Positions 30,837 to 42,899 of a stretch of DNA of 64,000 bases are shown piece after piece. The position numbers and the translations under genes were made by a program. The stretch's first letter is position 1, and each line of letters opens with the position of its first letter. Under the pieces are notes generated by a model. That model had not been told where the DNA came from, ran no database searches, and worked only from the letters and a program-made list of their open reading frames with translations. Origin of the DNA: Diphasiastrum complanatum (Eukaryota; Streptophyta; Lycopodiopsida; Lycopodiales; Lycopodiaceae); contig CM055098.1 of the NCBI GenBank assembly GCA_029204225.1, positions 22,571,367 through 22,635,366 on the forward strand. Reading direction: 5' to 3'.

Positions 30837-32740
30837 TTGGGACTAGATTCAATGTACCCAACATTCAGAATTGCCGAATGTCTGAATAAAGGAAAGTTTA
30901 CTCCATTTTGTCGGGAATGTGGTTATGGACATTGTTACAATGATTGTCCAACAAGACCAAAACCACTGCCGATAACTGCTCCTTTTAATATAATAACAAT
31001 TACGCAAAGGCCAGCAGTTCCAACCTATCGAACCAAGTGCACCATTGATGGTTGTCACACAAGCTCGGAAGCAAAAATTAGTTGTTATTGATCCAACACC
31101 TGCTGAATCTATGCCAACCACTCTACCTACCACATCAGGGGTGTATCCAAATCTCAACTTAGAGAAGAAGAAATATTATAGCATGAGGTAGTGGATCAAA
31201 GACTTGCAAGCAAAGGAGGCATTGGAAGCCGCCAAAGCTGTGTTAGAATTTAGCAATTTTCACATGGTTTTTGATGAATATTAGACATCTATGTGGATCC
31301 ACACGTGTGAAATGACACTTTTAATATTCAGATCTATTTTGATTAGCTTTCATTTGAGTCTAATATGACATCTCCTAAATTATAGGATTTAGGTCCTAGA
31401 TTGTAGGAATTTAGAAGGTCAACACAAACCACCAATGGATGATGTGGCAAACTTGATAGATCTTATCCAAAGTGGATATGGATAAGTACAATGAGCTGTC
31501 CTACACGTGCTGGATGTAGCTTAGAGAGAGATTATGGTGAATTTGTACTTGATCCATGATGGATCCATTATTGAGCTAATGATGAGAAATCTTGGTTTGT
31601 GAAGCTATCATTGTGTTTTGACTCTCTTAAGCACTTTCTTTGTGGATGAATGCTTTGTAAATGATAAGTAAACTATTTCTCTGTTATCAGGCCGTACAGT
31701 AGCTCTACTTCACACGTGTGAAGCCGTGGATCATCTTTTTTTATTGTTCTTGCTTGGAAACACAAAGATTGTCAAGTAGAAGCTAGATTTGGAAGCTAGT
31801 CTTGATATAGATCAAGATCCCAAGCTACCAATCACTCTTTGTGATCATTTGTAGATCAATTTCAGTCCATAAACTTTGAAATTTGACAAGCTGCAACAGA
31901 GATTCATTTGTCACCAATGCCACCATCGAATTTACATGATCCATGAACATATTGTAACACTTAGTTGCACCATCACAAAGAACCCTTCAAGATGACCGAA
32001 CCTAAAGCGCCACAAACAAAACTGATTGTGAATATTCTATCTAGCAAGATGAATATTACATTGGAAGAATTTCTAAAGTTGGTGCCTCAAGCAAAAGAAG
32101 TGTTAGCCGAGAGATTGACCAAGACATAATCAACAGTTCAACAAGAAGGACAGGAACCACTATTTGTGTCGGTTTTGAAGATTCAAATGAAGTACTCAAT
32201 GTAGGGGTGCTTGGGAGAGTGAGTAGAGAAATATCTCATCCCTAGGTACATAAACTTTCCCATTCCGAAATAGCAATCCATCTCGAATGGTAAACTGTCC
32301 CACAATCTTCTTATCAAACTCCAACACCCAAGGCCAATCTTCAAGCCAAATCAAGACAACTTGTGGGACTGTGCCTACTGATGCTGCTACAATAATGTCA
32401 CTGGTGCAATTGGATTCTGGTGATATCCAAGGGATCCATACCTACCTAGGACAAATAATCCAGAATATGCTTGATGGAAAATCTTCGATGAAGAAGATGA
32501 TTGTGGATCTTGGATCAGAAAATACACTTATTAGTTAGAAGCTGATCCAGGTCAATCGAGAATTGAAGATCACCAGCCAGCATGAAAAAAATTCAGAAGT
32601 AGAGATGAAAAAGACAAAGCAATGCGAAGATGCCTTAGAAAAATATGTTTCAGATCTCCATAATGCGCTGACCAACACACAAGATCAAGTTGAAAAAGTC
32701 ATTCAAGACGCCAAGCAGTAGTCTTGCAAGGTCAAATGGA
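30837..32740 (+). pseudogene. degraded gag/protease region of an LTR retroelement, split by a solo LTR
   Basis: Near 30890 a frame gives FCRECGYGHCYNDCPTRPKP, a cysteine/histidine knuckle followed by a Pro-rich stretch, as in some gag proteins. After the solo LTR, short frames include MNITLEEFLKLVPQAKE and, in the 32287-32538 frame, MIVDLGSENTLIS, which matches the retropepsin active-site pattern (D-x-G-S-x-x-x-L-I) of Gypsy-like proteases. Stops and frame changes are frequent. If the 31241-31888 insertion and one target copy are removed, the flanking text joins without a gap. Assignment to Ty3/Gypsy rather than another LTR group is tentative. Confidence 0.5.
31241..31888 (+). mobile_element. 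solo LTR with 5-bp target-site duplication
   Basis: Starts TGTTAGAATTTAGC and ends AAATTTGACA, with TG...CA termini. AGCTG lies immediately before (31236-31240) and immediately after (31889-31893), a 5-bp target-site duplication as expected for LTR retrotransposon integration. No internal region is present, so it is a product of LTR-LTR recombination. It carries two exact CACACGTGTG palindromes (31300-31309 and 31711-31720), as does the unrelated LTR at 2151-2973. Confidence 0.85.
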
Positions 32741-33300
32741 TATGGCCCAGTTGCACAACAACACCCACCGCGATTTGCGACGTGTTTTGCAACATGAATC
32801 ACAAGTTTAAATTTTTTTTAATTCATCGCGGACATAAGAAAAACACGTCGCTATAAGGTCATCGGAATCCAATAGCCTTAAAATGCGTCGCAATCCGACA
32901 CACGTAAGTTGCCAGAATCTGAAGCAACACTTTCTGGTCGATGGAAATGAATCCGATGTGGACGTCGGATTGCGACGTCCAACGTGGACGTCGGATTGCA
33001 ACGTCCGTGGACGTCAGATTGCGACATCCAAATACGTCGCTTGCGATCCGAAGTGGACGTCGCATTACGACATCCAAAAAAGCCATCTAATTCCGACGTC
33101 TGTAAATCTAAAATGATCTATAAAATTGTCTGACGGATGTCCGACGCCCATCCGACGTCTACTTGAATGTCGAATTTCGACGTCCCAAATACACGTCGAA
33201 ATCCGATGTCTGTTAATAGAATGATAAAAAAAAAGGTCCGACGTGTGTTCGACGTCTATCTGGATGTCAAATTCCGACGTCCCAAATTAGGTAAAAAAAT
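32741..33300. repeat. CGACGTC/GTCGGATT subterminal-type repeat array
   Basis: Dense irregular repetition of motifs such as gacgtcggattgcgacgtcc, gtcagattgcgac, gaatttcgacgtccc and gtccgacgtc on both strands. Many short reiterated motifs beside a transposase-like gene are typical of CACTA (En/Spm) subterminal regions. The exact terminal CACTA was not found. Confidence 0.55.
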
Positions 33301-33810
33301 ATAAAAAATGCGTAAAAAACAGCACGCACATTTTTATCGGGCTGTTCTTGGAGTTGGGTTCTTGAAGAAGCAATGTTCATGATATTTTTGAGTTGCATTC
33401 AATATTTGGATCAAACAACAAGCTAAGAATGAAGTACTTTTCATTCTTAGATTACTTTTCATTCTATATTTTATTGCATTACTTCATGTCCATTATGAAT
33501 GACAATACTTTATTGCATTGCTTTATGCACATCATAAATTTCATTTAGATTTCTATATATGATATTGATTCTTGTTTTAAAATCCGACATTGCACATGGT
33601 TTTGAATTCTTAGTTGGTTATTACGTCAATCCACATCTCGAAATTCGACATTGCAATTTTTGAAAAAAGAACATTGCACACATAAAAGCAATGACAATAT
33701 AGCACGACAACTTGCAATAATAATATTTTCATGATATCAACCAATGTATTACAAAATTAGTGCTTCAATGTCGCATGCTAACATCAACTAAAACTTATAA
33801 ACCTAATCTA
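33301..33810. other. AT-rich interior between the repeat array and the transposase-like gene
   Basis: No coding content recognised. Probably non-coding interior or 3' flank of the element's gene. Confidence 0.35.
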
Positions 33811-34649
33811 CTGGTCGTCATCATGACGTCCAGTCTGCATGAACACAAGCAAACAAACTACATTAATATTTAATGCTTGATCGTATTAAACTAAATAAAA
33901 TTGACGTCGGAATACAAACCACATTAGTATGAATACAAAAACTAGTACTTACATTTGGAGGATGACCCTCGCTCTTTAGTTTGTCGACTAATGTGTCATA
34001 TACTTCTCTGAAGACAAATTCGTACTCCTCCTTAGTTGGCAGACGTCCGTAGTCTGCCAGCTATCCATGCATTCAATTTAAGTTGAAATTAATTTAGGGC
34101 TACGTTGGAGCGACATCTTTCTAAATCTTGTATTTATCTGGTGTTCGTTCATCCGCTTTTACACGGTTCCAATCACTTCTTGAACACCAGGAGGGCTTGG
34201 ATTGCCGGTCCTTATAAGCTCGTCGTCCCATATCACGACGATGCCTAATCCATAAGCTCATATGCTTATGAATTTCCTTCTCCTCGAATTCCTCTTCCTG
34301 TTGGAATTCGTCACGAAGGGTACCAATAACCTGTCGTTTATCGGCGGCAGGTTGTTCAGACCATTTACTAAACAATCTGTAGCCAAAATGGCGTTGGCAT
34401 AAAGAATAGAGCCGGTCCAAAACCACCCTCCCTTTTCTGTTGGCAATTATATTACCTTGAGGATCCACATCATAATAAGAATTTGTGAATGGCTCTTCAG
34501 TGGGGGGCGGGAGCCGCGGCCGCTTGTGAGGGACCACCCTCATCTCGGCTAAGCATACTTTGCAGTTCTACTTTTTGCTCAGGAGTTAATGATTCATATA
34601 AATTTTTAACATAATCTCCCGAGCTTTCACCACTGCCTGACCCCGACAT
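33811..34649 (-). pseudogene. plant transposase-like protein (Ptta/En/Spm type), frameshifted
   Basis: A start at 34649-34647 gives MSGSGSGESSGDYVKNLYES, then LTPEQKVELQSML, which shifts frame near 34545 into the 140-codon frame 34543-34121. That frame has NRKGRVVLDRLYSLCQRHFG, then RQVIGTLRDEFQQEEEFEEK, HMSLWIRHRRDMGRRAYKDR and SRSDWNRVKADERTPDKYKI. The order (dimer-like N-terminus, W/R/K-rich helices, W..(V/F)) recalls the plant transposase region of CACTA elements. A second exon near 34063-33954 reads ADYGRLPTKEEYEFVFREVY and ends at a GTAAGT donor. A small last exon near 33836-33811 encodes TGRHDDDQ and a stop. It has no DDE domain. It could be a TNPA-like accessory gene. The stop after YKI and the frameshift make it a probable pseudogene. 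Confidence 0.5.
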
Positions 34650-34782
34650 GATTACTACATTCATAAACATACAATAAACCCTAATATATTGAAATGAAGT
34701 AGAAAAGAAAATCGACTACAAAACTTTAATGCATATTGGAGTGGGACTTTCATACCTATGATAACAAAAGAAGAGAGATAAT

Positions 34783-34786
<4 letters not shown>

Positions 34787-34859
<73 letters not shown>

Positions 34860-34912
34860 TTAAATTCAAAATGCAAGACACAACACATACACACTTCTTT
34901 CCTCTTCTCTCC

Positions 34913-34977
<65 letters not shown>

Positions 34978-35108
34978 CTATTACTACCCAACATTATCTA
35001 TATCTATTTGTCTATTAACCTAAATTACACTATCTTAAATAATTCTAACAATCTATTATAAACACTATCAAAAATCAATCTATTATAAATACTAACACAA
35101 TCTATTAT

Positions 35109-35195
<87 letters not shown>
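34787..35195. repeat. three long (CT)n tracts
   Basis: (CT)n at 34787-34856, 34916-34974 and 35111-35195, separated by short unique spacers. Repeats of tctattataa(ac/at)ac in 35050-35110 also occur. Long reading frames here are only repetitive. Confidence 0.95.
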
Positions 35196-35198
<3 letters not shown>

Positions 35199-36416
35199 AC
35201 TTCATTTTTCAAAAAAGAGCAAAACATAAAATGGCCTTTCAAAATGCAATATGCATATGATTTGAAAGGCCAATACTTTGTTGGTACCCACCAATGTATT
35301 TGGGGCACCTTGAATAATATTTATTAAATATGTAAATTCTGGATACCAAGAAAAAAAAATGGCATTGACGACCAAATCAATCATTTCACCCTTAGTCCAG
35401 GTATCGAAATGAGCATTAACTAGACTAAACCTAGCCCTAATCAGGTATTGACCCTAGTATCAAGGAATCATATACCAACTTGGTCGTTTCTTTGATACTA
35501 AGTTAATGCCCATGTTGATACCAGCGGGCATCTATATACAAATAATGTTCGATATTTTCTGGGAAAGTAATATCTATATGTGAAAATAATCTTGATCTAT
35601 CAAACATTAACCAAGTTGATCTCCAAGTGGAGATGTTGTTATTGCTAATCCCTCTTGATAGGATCTTCTTTGTTTTTCTTCCACCTAGAAGCGGCTGCTA
35701 CATCTCACGCAGCTCAAGAGGAGGGAGGTTATAATGACTCCCCTTTGCTGTGGAAACATATGGATGTCTTTACAAAAAATTTAATGATTTTTTGTCCTTA
35801 TGTGTAGAGCTTGTTGTGAAACGATAGGGACACCATGTTACATTACCATCTGTTATTGTTTCTCTCTATTGTCAACGTATTTATGTTGCATTGCAACTTT
35901 CACAAGCACTTTCAATTCTTCAACGAGCTCAATTCTCCAGAGTGGATGCTTCAAAGCTTCATGCATTACCTATTAGTGAAAGTATTCTAGTTAGAGACTT
36001 ACATCAAGTAGTAGGTTTTGAGTAATTATTTTAAAGATTTATGTTTTTATTAGGCTTTTTAACTTAATTACTTTTTGTCATTTTGGCATATCATTTTATG
36101 CACTTTCATCATTTTGTACATGATGGGTTTTCCCATTCTTCATCAATAGAAACAGGGTTAAAATATATTTTTATCTTTGATGTGTAGTTGGCTTTCTACT
36201 ATGTGATTTTGATTCTATGTCATTTTAAGTAGATGATTCTCTCACATGTTCGCCGTTCATTTTAGGCAAGCAATAAATCTTGAAAAAAGGATATAAAAAA
36301 TTGAACATAATAAAACTCATTCATTGTGATCAATCTCAGGCCATGAAAAATTGCCACAAAGATCATCTTCCACATGGAAGGATGTAAAGAGAGTGACAAA
36401 GAGGACTAGGGATTTG
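35196..36416. other. intergenic, nothing recognised
   Basis: No supported gene or element. At 35395-35530 short palindrome-like phrases recur (ggtatcgaa..., ttgatactaagtta..., ttgataccag), but no clear repeat unit. Confidence 0.4.
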
Positions 36417-36430
36417 GGGGGGGGGGGGAG
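36417..36430. repeat. poly-G run
   Basis: More than ten consecutive G residues (tttggggggggggg), capable of G-quadruplex-like stacking only in combination with the nearby gggtttgggaggg; mainly a microsatellite. Confidence 0.7.
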
Positions 36431-36719
36431 GGTTTGGGAGGGACATTACACACGTGTGAATCTTTTGGGCTCGACAATATTTTGCCACCATGTGTATTTG
36501 CCATGTGGAGTTCTCGAAGTTGGCCATATGGCAACTAAATTGTTTTTTGGTCTCATAACAAAAGTTCACATTTGTAAAGATGCCAAAATACATACATGCG
36601 CGCGCATGTGTTTGTGTGTGTAGCACACATATGTGAGGGTACCCAACCTCATACATGCCAAGACTTGGTCATACAAACATCTGGACAACACAATGCAAAT
36701 ATATGGATATGTTGTAGGG

Positions 36720-36790
<71 letters not shown>
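36720..36790. repeat. compound (GT)n(GA)n microsatellite
   Basis: GT run of about 44 bp passing directly into a GA run of about 27 bp. Confidence 0.95.
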
Positions 36791-36879
36791 TTGATGAATC
36801 ATTTTTGACATTTTTGTGAAGGAAACAGAGGGCCTCACAAAACGGAATTTGTGCGGCAAAAGTTTTTATGCCTATTGAG

Positions 36880-36930
36880 TGCCGAAAAGTGCATGTAATT
36901 TTTCTTTTGCCTTTCTTTACATGCACCTTT
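36880..36930. repeat. 10-bp perfect inverted repeat (stem-loop)
   Basis: GTGCATGTAA at 36889-36898 is repeated inverted as TTACATGCAC at 36917-36926, with an 18-bp loop. It contains the RY-type CATGCA core. Function unknown. Confidence 0.55.
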
Positions 36931-37299
36931 TGCTCAGAAGGCGTGTGTAAAAAATCAATTTTTAGCCAAAAAAAAACAAAAAAGTAAAAACAGGTTTTAC
37001 GAGGAAGGGACAGGGCCTGAAGGATGCCCTTCTTGGAGAACCCCATGGCCAACTTTGTATTCACATACTTAGACTCCATTGACTCTAACAAACTCATAAT
37101 GTATTAAGGGCAAGTGAGGGCAACTCATGCAAAGTTTTAATGATCTTCAAGAAATATTCCAAGCAAATCAAATCTTTCTCGATATGTGGGTCAATCCATT
37201 TATATTTTATATCAAAGTAAAGGAGGGGTCCCTTTATAAGAAGGTGAGGAATGAGAAGGCCCTCCCTCACTCCTTTGGAGGCTGTATTATTGTGGTCAC

Positions 37300-37390
37300 T
37301 TGGAAGGCCCTAATGTTGGAAACCCTATTATTTACGAGCCTCTGAACCCTAATATTGCCCCTTGGAAACCCTAATATCTCTCAAAGGAAG
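37300..37390 (+). promoter_or_regulatory. telo-box cluster upstream of the SH3P gene
   Basis: Four CCCTA-type motifs in 70 bp (ggccctaatg, gaaaccctatta, tgaaccctaata, gaaaccctaata). AAACCCTAA telo-boxes are established promoter elements of plant housekeeping and translation-related genes. The C/T-rich stretch at 37500-37560 looks like the start of the transcribed 5' UTR. Confidence 0.5.
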
Positions 37391-37559
37391 CCTAAGAAAC
37401 TATATCGCTCCAAATTCCATTTCACCTGGAACCTGGTGTTGCCAATTTGCCCATACCTGGGTGATTGGAATAGCCGGTCACAGTCTGACCGTTGCTCGAT
37501 AATGTTGCTACTCCCCCGTTCCTCTCTCTATTCTTCATTTTCTTCATTCACTCTTCTCC

Positions 37560-38863
37560 GTCCACAGCAGAATCAGCGGCATTTATATCCATCGATTAGT
37601 AGGAGGCTTATCTTTGCTGCAATCTCAAGCTTAATTACAGGCATTGCGCATAGATTTATGAATTTTGAGTCTGTGACAGTTTGCGCAGATTGGTTGCTTC
37701 AGAAACTTTGCTGCAGTCAAGCTTAGCTCGCATTCTTTGCGTCTGTTGCTGTATAGCTCCTCTGGATCTTGGGATCATCTCATATTGCAATCAATATTCA
37801 GCAATGCAGGTTCTCTGGAGTCTGGATGTTCCATACAGAAAGGATGTTGGATCGGAACTGTACTAGGTCTTGATCCTCCATTAACCAAGGTACTTGAACT
37901 GATATTGTTTTCTGAAGCTGTGCACTTGTGAATTTGTATCAAAGATAGCATTGCTGACTGCATGGTTAGAATCATATTGCATGCTTTTGTGTGAAAAAAA
38001 GGCTTTCGATTTTGGTTTGAGGAATACTTTGACTTGAACAGTATGATAGTGTGTATTAGGCATCTCTGTCCCGATTTGATATGCACTTTACAAGGAAGGT
38101 ATTTATGGTTATTGTCTCGTCTCGGTGCAATCCCAATAACTGCGCTGTTCCCCCAAGCGAAAAGGAACAGAACAAAGGCTATTTCCATGTTAATGAGTTG
38201 AGATGTGTGCTATTTAAACTGCAATCAAATTATCTTCAATTTATGTCAAGTCTTTTAGGGCTTCTGTCTGTTTCGTGCATGTGATGAAAGGAAATCACAA
38301 TGTGAGTTGCATGCTGCAGTGAGTAATAGGACAAAGTTAAGCGCCAGTTTTTGTCTTGGGGTAGTGCGCACAAATAGTAGTACAGTTAGAGTTTCTGATG
38401 CCCACATGTTCAGCTCCGCAGTACTTTCGTACTCGAGTTTTGGTGCTAGTGTGCTATGCAATCTCAAATCCTTCATGTTAGTAACTAGTATTCATATTTC
38501 GTGAAATTTGAACGCGTCCTGAGTCAAATTTCAATCTCTCATGGACTATTTTTTGACTGCCTAATACTGTTCACGAAAGCACTCTTTGTCTGGTTGAAGT
38601 CCAAGATGAATCGAGACTGTTCATTTTTCAAGACAATGTAAAATTTGGAAAGTGTTCATTTTTCACGATTGCACGTACGATTTCCACAAGATCCAGCAGT
38701 TTCACTTATATGTTTTAACATCAAAAGTTAGAAATTCTTCCCAAACAGAGTTCACAATTGATTGCTTGAAAAATCGCTCATGCGTTGTTGATTGCTTGAT
38801 AAAGTCTTGGACGCTTTTTTTTTTATTTTCACAAGTGCTAACTTAGTTCTCTTGATGCTGCAG
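37560..38863 (+). other. probable 5' UTR and 5' UTR intron of the SH3P gene
   Basis: The coding exon is preceded by a good acceptor (cttgatgctgcag, ending 38863) only 2 nt before the ATG, which implies an upstream non-coding exon. A candidate donor is accaag|gtactt at 37889/37890. The exact upstream exon is inferred. Confidence 0.45.
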
Positions 38864-38865
38864 CA

Positions 38866-41800
38866 ATGGATGCTCTCAGAAAACAAGCTAGTAAACTTCG
38901 GGAACAGGTGTCTAAGCAGCAGCAGGTATTGTATTCTTGCTTCTGAGAGTATCAATAATTCACCTGAATATTTATGCTTCGGAGAATCTTCTAGCTGATC
39001 TGACGGTCGTACTGTCACGCAGCTAGATTTTAAGCTGTTAAGCTTTTTGTTTCGATATAAGCGTCAGTCATCAGTCCACCTAATTTTCACTCACTAGACG
39101 ATGGTATTGGTGGATACATCTTGCACAGGCTGTATTGAAACAGTTCACGGGCTATGGTGTATCTCAAGGGAGTAACATAGTCATTACGGATGAAGCAGAA
39201 CTTCAGCGTCATCAGCAGCTTGAGCGGCTTTATACATCTACTCGGGCTGGAAAGGTTTATTCTCAAAATCCGATGTCATGTTTGCACTACCTCGCAGTGT
39301 AAATCTTTTAAGCTGGTATTGTATCATCAAGCAGAGTTGCCATAGGAGGCGTTACGACAGCCATATTGAATTTTATAAGAGGGCCGGTGCAAGGGGGTAA
39401 GAAGCTCACTAGCTATGAGGTATTTGCCAAAGTAAGATATGGTTATTAGGGTGGGTTGTCTACTGTTACTACATTGTGTTTGTTAGAAAAGTGGTGGAGC
39501 GATGAAGCTTTTAACATTGATGAGAATCTCCTCGTCCAAACTCTAAAAAAAATCTAACTGTTTGAAGAACGAGTTGGTCTGATTCTTCGTGCAGCATTTC
39601 CAAAGAGATATAGTGAGAGGAGTGGAGGGCCTTATTTCCACGGGCACAAAGCAGCTGGAAGTAGGTGAGTGCAGCTGAAAGGGTTTGGTCCGATCTGTTC
39701 TTTGGTTTTTCTTTGTTTCTTTTTCATTGTTACGTTCTTGCTGACAGCTTGACCTGTCCTGCTTTGTGATGGCTACCGAACAGCATCTAAGCTTGGAGAC
39801 GATTGCAGAAAGTATGCTAATGAAGGTCCCGGAAGCACTGGTGCACTGGCAAAAGCCTCCATGCATTATGGCAATGCTCGCATGCAGATGGAGAAAGAGC
39901 GAGATAGTTTCCACCGCGCACTTAACACTCAGGTCTGCTTATCATAATCTGGATTCCTTTCCACTGCTGAATCTTTTTGTTCTCGGACTTGAGCAATGGT
40001 GTCAAGCCCAGTGCTACCTTTGTTGGTAAACTTGGTAGAGGGTAAACATGCCTATATTAGATTGATTTGAAGGGGCCTTTGATCAAGATACCTTTGTCAG
40101 GACCCTTTTATGACTTCGCTTAGAGAATCCAAACCTTTTTCAGAGTTAGCATGTTTTCTATGCACCTAATTCTCACATCCACCTCTGTAATGCCGTATCA
40201 AGCTACCTGCTTGCCTGGGTCTTCAATATCACCGTAGAACAGTCTTTGTATATCAGCTACTGGATTTTGGAAGTGTAAATCATTTTCAATCACTAAATAG
40301 CCCTAGATTCTAGTTCACCCTAATGGGATCAATGTTAAGGTTGTTTCTGCATATGGCATGGAGTTGTCAGGAATTTTCTTATTGATCATTAAGCCAAAGC
40401 AAGTAAGGGCCGCTTCTGCAGTAGTCTCACAGGATTGAAGCCAAGGATATCAATACTAAGCTGATCTTTGGTGAGAAGTCAATCAGCTAGTCAGCAACAG
40501 GGCTATTCAAATGGCCTTCATTATGTGACGTGATTCCATGAAATCAGAACCTGTATCTAATGACTCTTGACAAAAATAGCCACATGGAATTTAAACTGGC
40601 TCTGAAATTTGGGCATTATTCTGTACCATATAATGCCTATGTGTTTGTGTGCCTATGCTTGAACTCTTTATCTATCTAGTTCCTTTCTAAACATAAGATG
40701 CATGCCTTACACAATTTTTGGGACCAGGTGGCTGAGCCCTTAAGAGCCATGGTAATGGGAACTCCTTTAGAAGATGCTCGGCAACTTGCACAAAGATATG
40801 CTCGATTAAGGCAGGAAGCAGAAGTGCAGGTGACATGTAGCTTAGGACCCAAGTCCTGTTTCTCAAAATTCTTTTTTTTTGTCTGTTTATGGACTATGTG
40901 TTCTTTTGCTTTTTCATGATCAATCTTACAATCATGCCACTTAGCTGTACCTAGATACATCCTTGATGCTCTATGCAATCTTCTGGACAAAGAATTAAAG
41001 GTTCCGAGCTTCTTAAAGTCAGTTAGCTCCTTATCATGATGATGTTTAAGTTTCTTCCTTTCATCGGGGTTGGGAAACTGCTCAGAGAGTCTTTGTGCCA
41101 CTACATCTTATAAAGTTCCTCTCCAGTCTCCCTCTTATTAAGCTTAACTAGTGAAGTGAAAAATTGTATGTATAGGGCCAAGAGGTCGGAAGAAGGCAGC
41201 TGAAATCAAGAGATGCTGGTGGCAATCCAGAAAATCTGATCAAATTGCAAGTTGCAGAGGCAAAAATGAACGATCTCACATCAGCTATGTTGACCTTAGG
41301 GAAGGAGGCTGCGGCTGCAATGACTGCTGTTGAAGCACAACAACAACGATTAACTTTACAGCGCCTGATTGCCATGGTAATCTTTCATTCAACTGGGCTT
41401 TTTCAACAGACAAAAAGGAGAATGTTCCATAGAATGAAGCTTCAGTTGGTGTAAAACGTAGATATGAAGTGCTAGAATGTCTCCCAATCTTCACCATTGC
41501 AGTATATGGTCTGTTCAAAAGGAGATTGCTTTTATGATGTCTTGTATAGCAGCTACATATGATGTCATGTAGTGAACTCGAAATATTTCTAGCCCAGGTT
41601 GAAGCTGAGCGAGCTTTTCACCAAAGAATTTCACAAATTCTTGATCAGCTTTATGCTCAGGTTTGTCTTTGTATCCTAAATAAGTATAAATCTCTTGATA
41701 ATTTGATATCCTTGGATGTGAGGAGAACATGGCAGTACGTTTACTAGTTACTAAGTACATGCAACTTCTTCTTTTGCAACCTCAGATGGTCTCTGAGCGC

Positions 41801-42553
41801 CAACAAAGTGATACATTGCCCACCCAACAAGCAGAAGCTCATGTTCGGAGTTGTCTTCCAATTCCACCTCATGAAGAGATGAACTATACTAGCCATGCTG
41901 CTCAGAAATCAATGTATTTCCTCGCAGAGGTATTGTTGTGCTGCACTTGAATCCTTGGTGTTTACAGAGTGTAAGCTGGTGAAACTTTGCGAATTTTCTC
42001 TCGATTGCTAAAAGTCCTAACTGGTTCCAAACTGTTTGCTGAAGTTGGTTCCCAACTGACATTGAACATTGTTTACAGGTAATGCATGCTTTTGAAGCGG
42101 ATACGGATGGAGAGCTCAGTATAGCAGTTGGAGATTATGTAGTTGTACGCCAGGTCTGATGGCATACAACTTGTGTACTTGCAATATGATTTTGTTTGCA
42201 TCAGGTGCATGCCTGCACTGTGTAGGAGGCAATTTTTGTGTTTTGGTGAATGCTTGTCTGAACAGAGGATTAGTCAAATAAGGTGTTGCTTTTACTATTA
42301 TAATGACCACACAAGACAATCTACTGTTATGATGTTAGCTATCTATATGGCAGATTTCATAGATATTCCATGGAGCTTCCATCATTTTTCTGGCCAGTCA
42401 TGTTCATGTTTTCACAACTTTCTACAGGCCTCTGCAACTGGATGGTCCGAAGGAGAATGCAAGGGAAAGGCTGGCTGGTTTCCCTCTAGTTACGTTGAAC
42501 GACGACAGCGTGGTCCTGCAAGCAAGGTTGCAGAAGCCGGTTCAGTCTTCTGA
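38866..42553 (+). CDS. SH3P: SH3 domain-containing protein of the plant AtSH3P family
   Basis: Plant SH3P proteins have a BAR-like coiled coil and a C-terminal SH3 domain. They act at clathrin-coated vesicles, the cell plate and autophagosomes, binding proline-rich partners and phosphoinositides. Ten coding exons: 38866-38925, 39129-39254, 39595-39664, 39784-39932, 40728-40829, 41176-41376, 41598-41660, 41786-41929, 42079-42153, 42428-42553. All introns are GT-AG and phases agree; total 1116 nt, 371 aa, the family's usual size. The start MDALRKQASKLREQVSKQQQ matches the conserved N-terminus. The coiled-coil region includes HFQRDIVRGVEGLI, VAEPLRAMVMGTPLEDARQL and VEAERAFHQRISQILDQLY. The SH3 domain is split over exons 9-10: VMHAFEADTDGELSIAVGDY, VVVRQ, then GWSEGECKGKAGWFPSSYVE, with the ALYDY-type, W-x-EGE and G-x-FP-x-x-Y elements. 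The end is SKVAEAGSVF. Confidence 0.95.
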
Positions 42554-42859
42554 TATTTGGGATTTGTATCAATTTACAAGCATATGCGAAAGTGGGGGAG
42601 AGCTATGCAGTCTGTCTGACACACCTATCCTGTCCTTCCTTTAGTTGACACCCTCTCGATCTAGTCCTTCCTTTTAGTTGATTTTCTTTCCATGCTAAAA
42701 GAGCTTCCTTCATATGGGAGCTGGTATGGATTTCTTATGATCATCACTGATTTTGAATGATACTGAATTCTAATCTTCTGATGTCCATGTTTGACATTCA
42801 GGCTTGTTGTTGATAGGGTTCTGGTCTGTCAGAAGAAAAGCTAGTAGTGAGTGCTGAAT

Positions 42860-42865
42860 AATAAA
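42860..42865 (+). terminator. candidate poly(A) signal of the SH3P gene
   Basis: AATAAA about 310 bp after the stop codon, in an A/T-rich stretch. Plant poly(A) signals are loose, so this is only a candidate. Confidence 0.4.
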
Positions 42866-42899
42866 GTAAAAAGCTGATTGGACAGAAAAAGCAAGAGCT

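Noticed and set aside
34736-35023. Long Ser-Leu and Arg-Glu repeat proteins in the CT/GA tracts
   Set aside because: These frames are pure dinucleotide repeat translation without flanking coding signal.
40676-41101. 141-codon minus-strand frame across SH3P exon 5
   Set aside because: It overlaps a confirmed exon antisense and has no domain.
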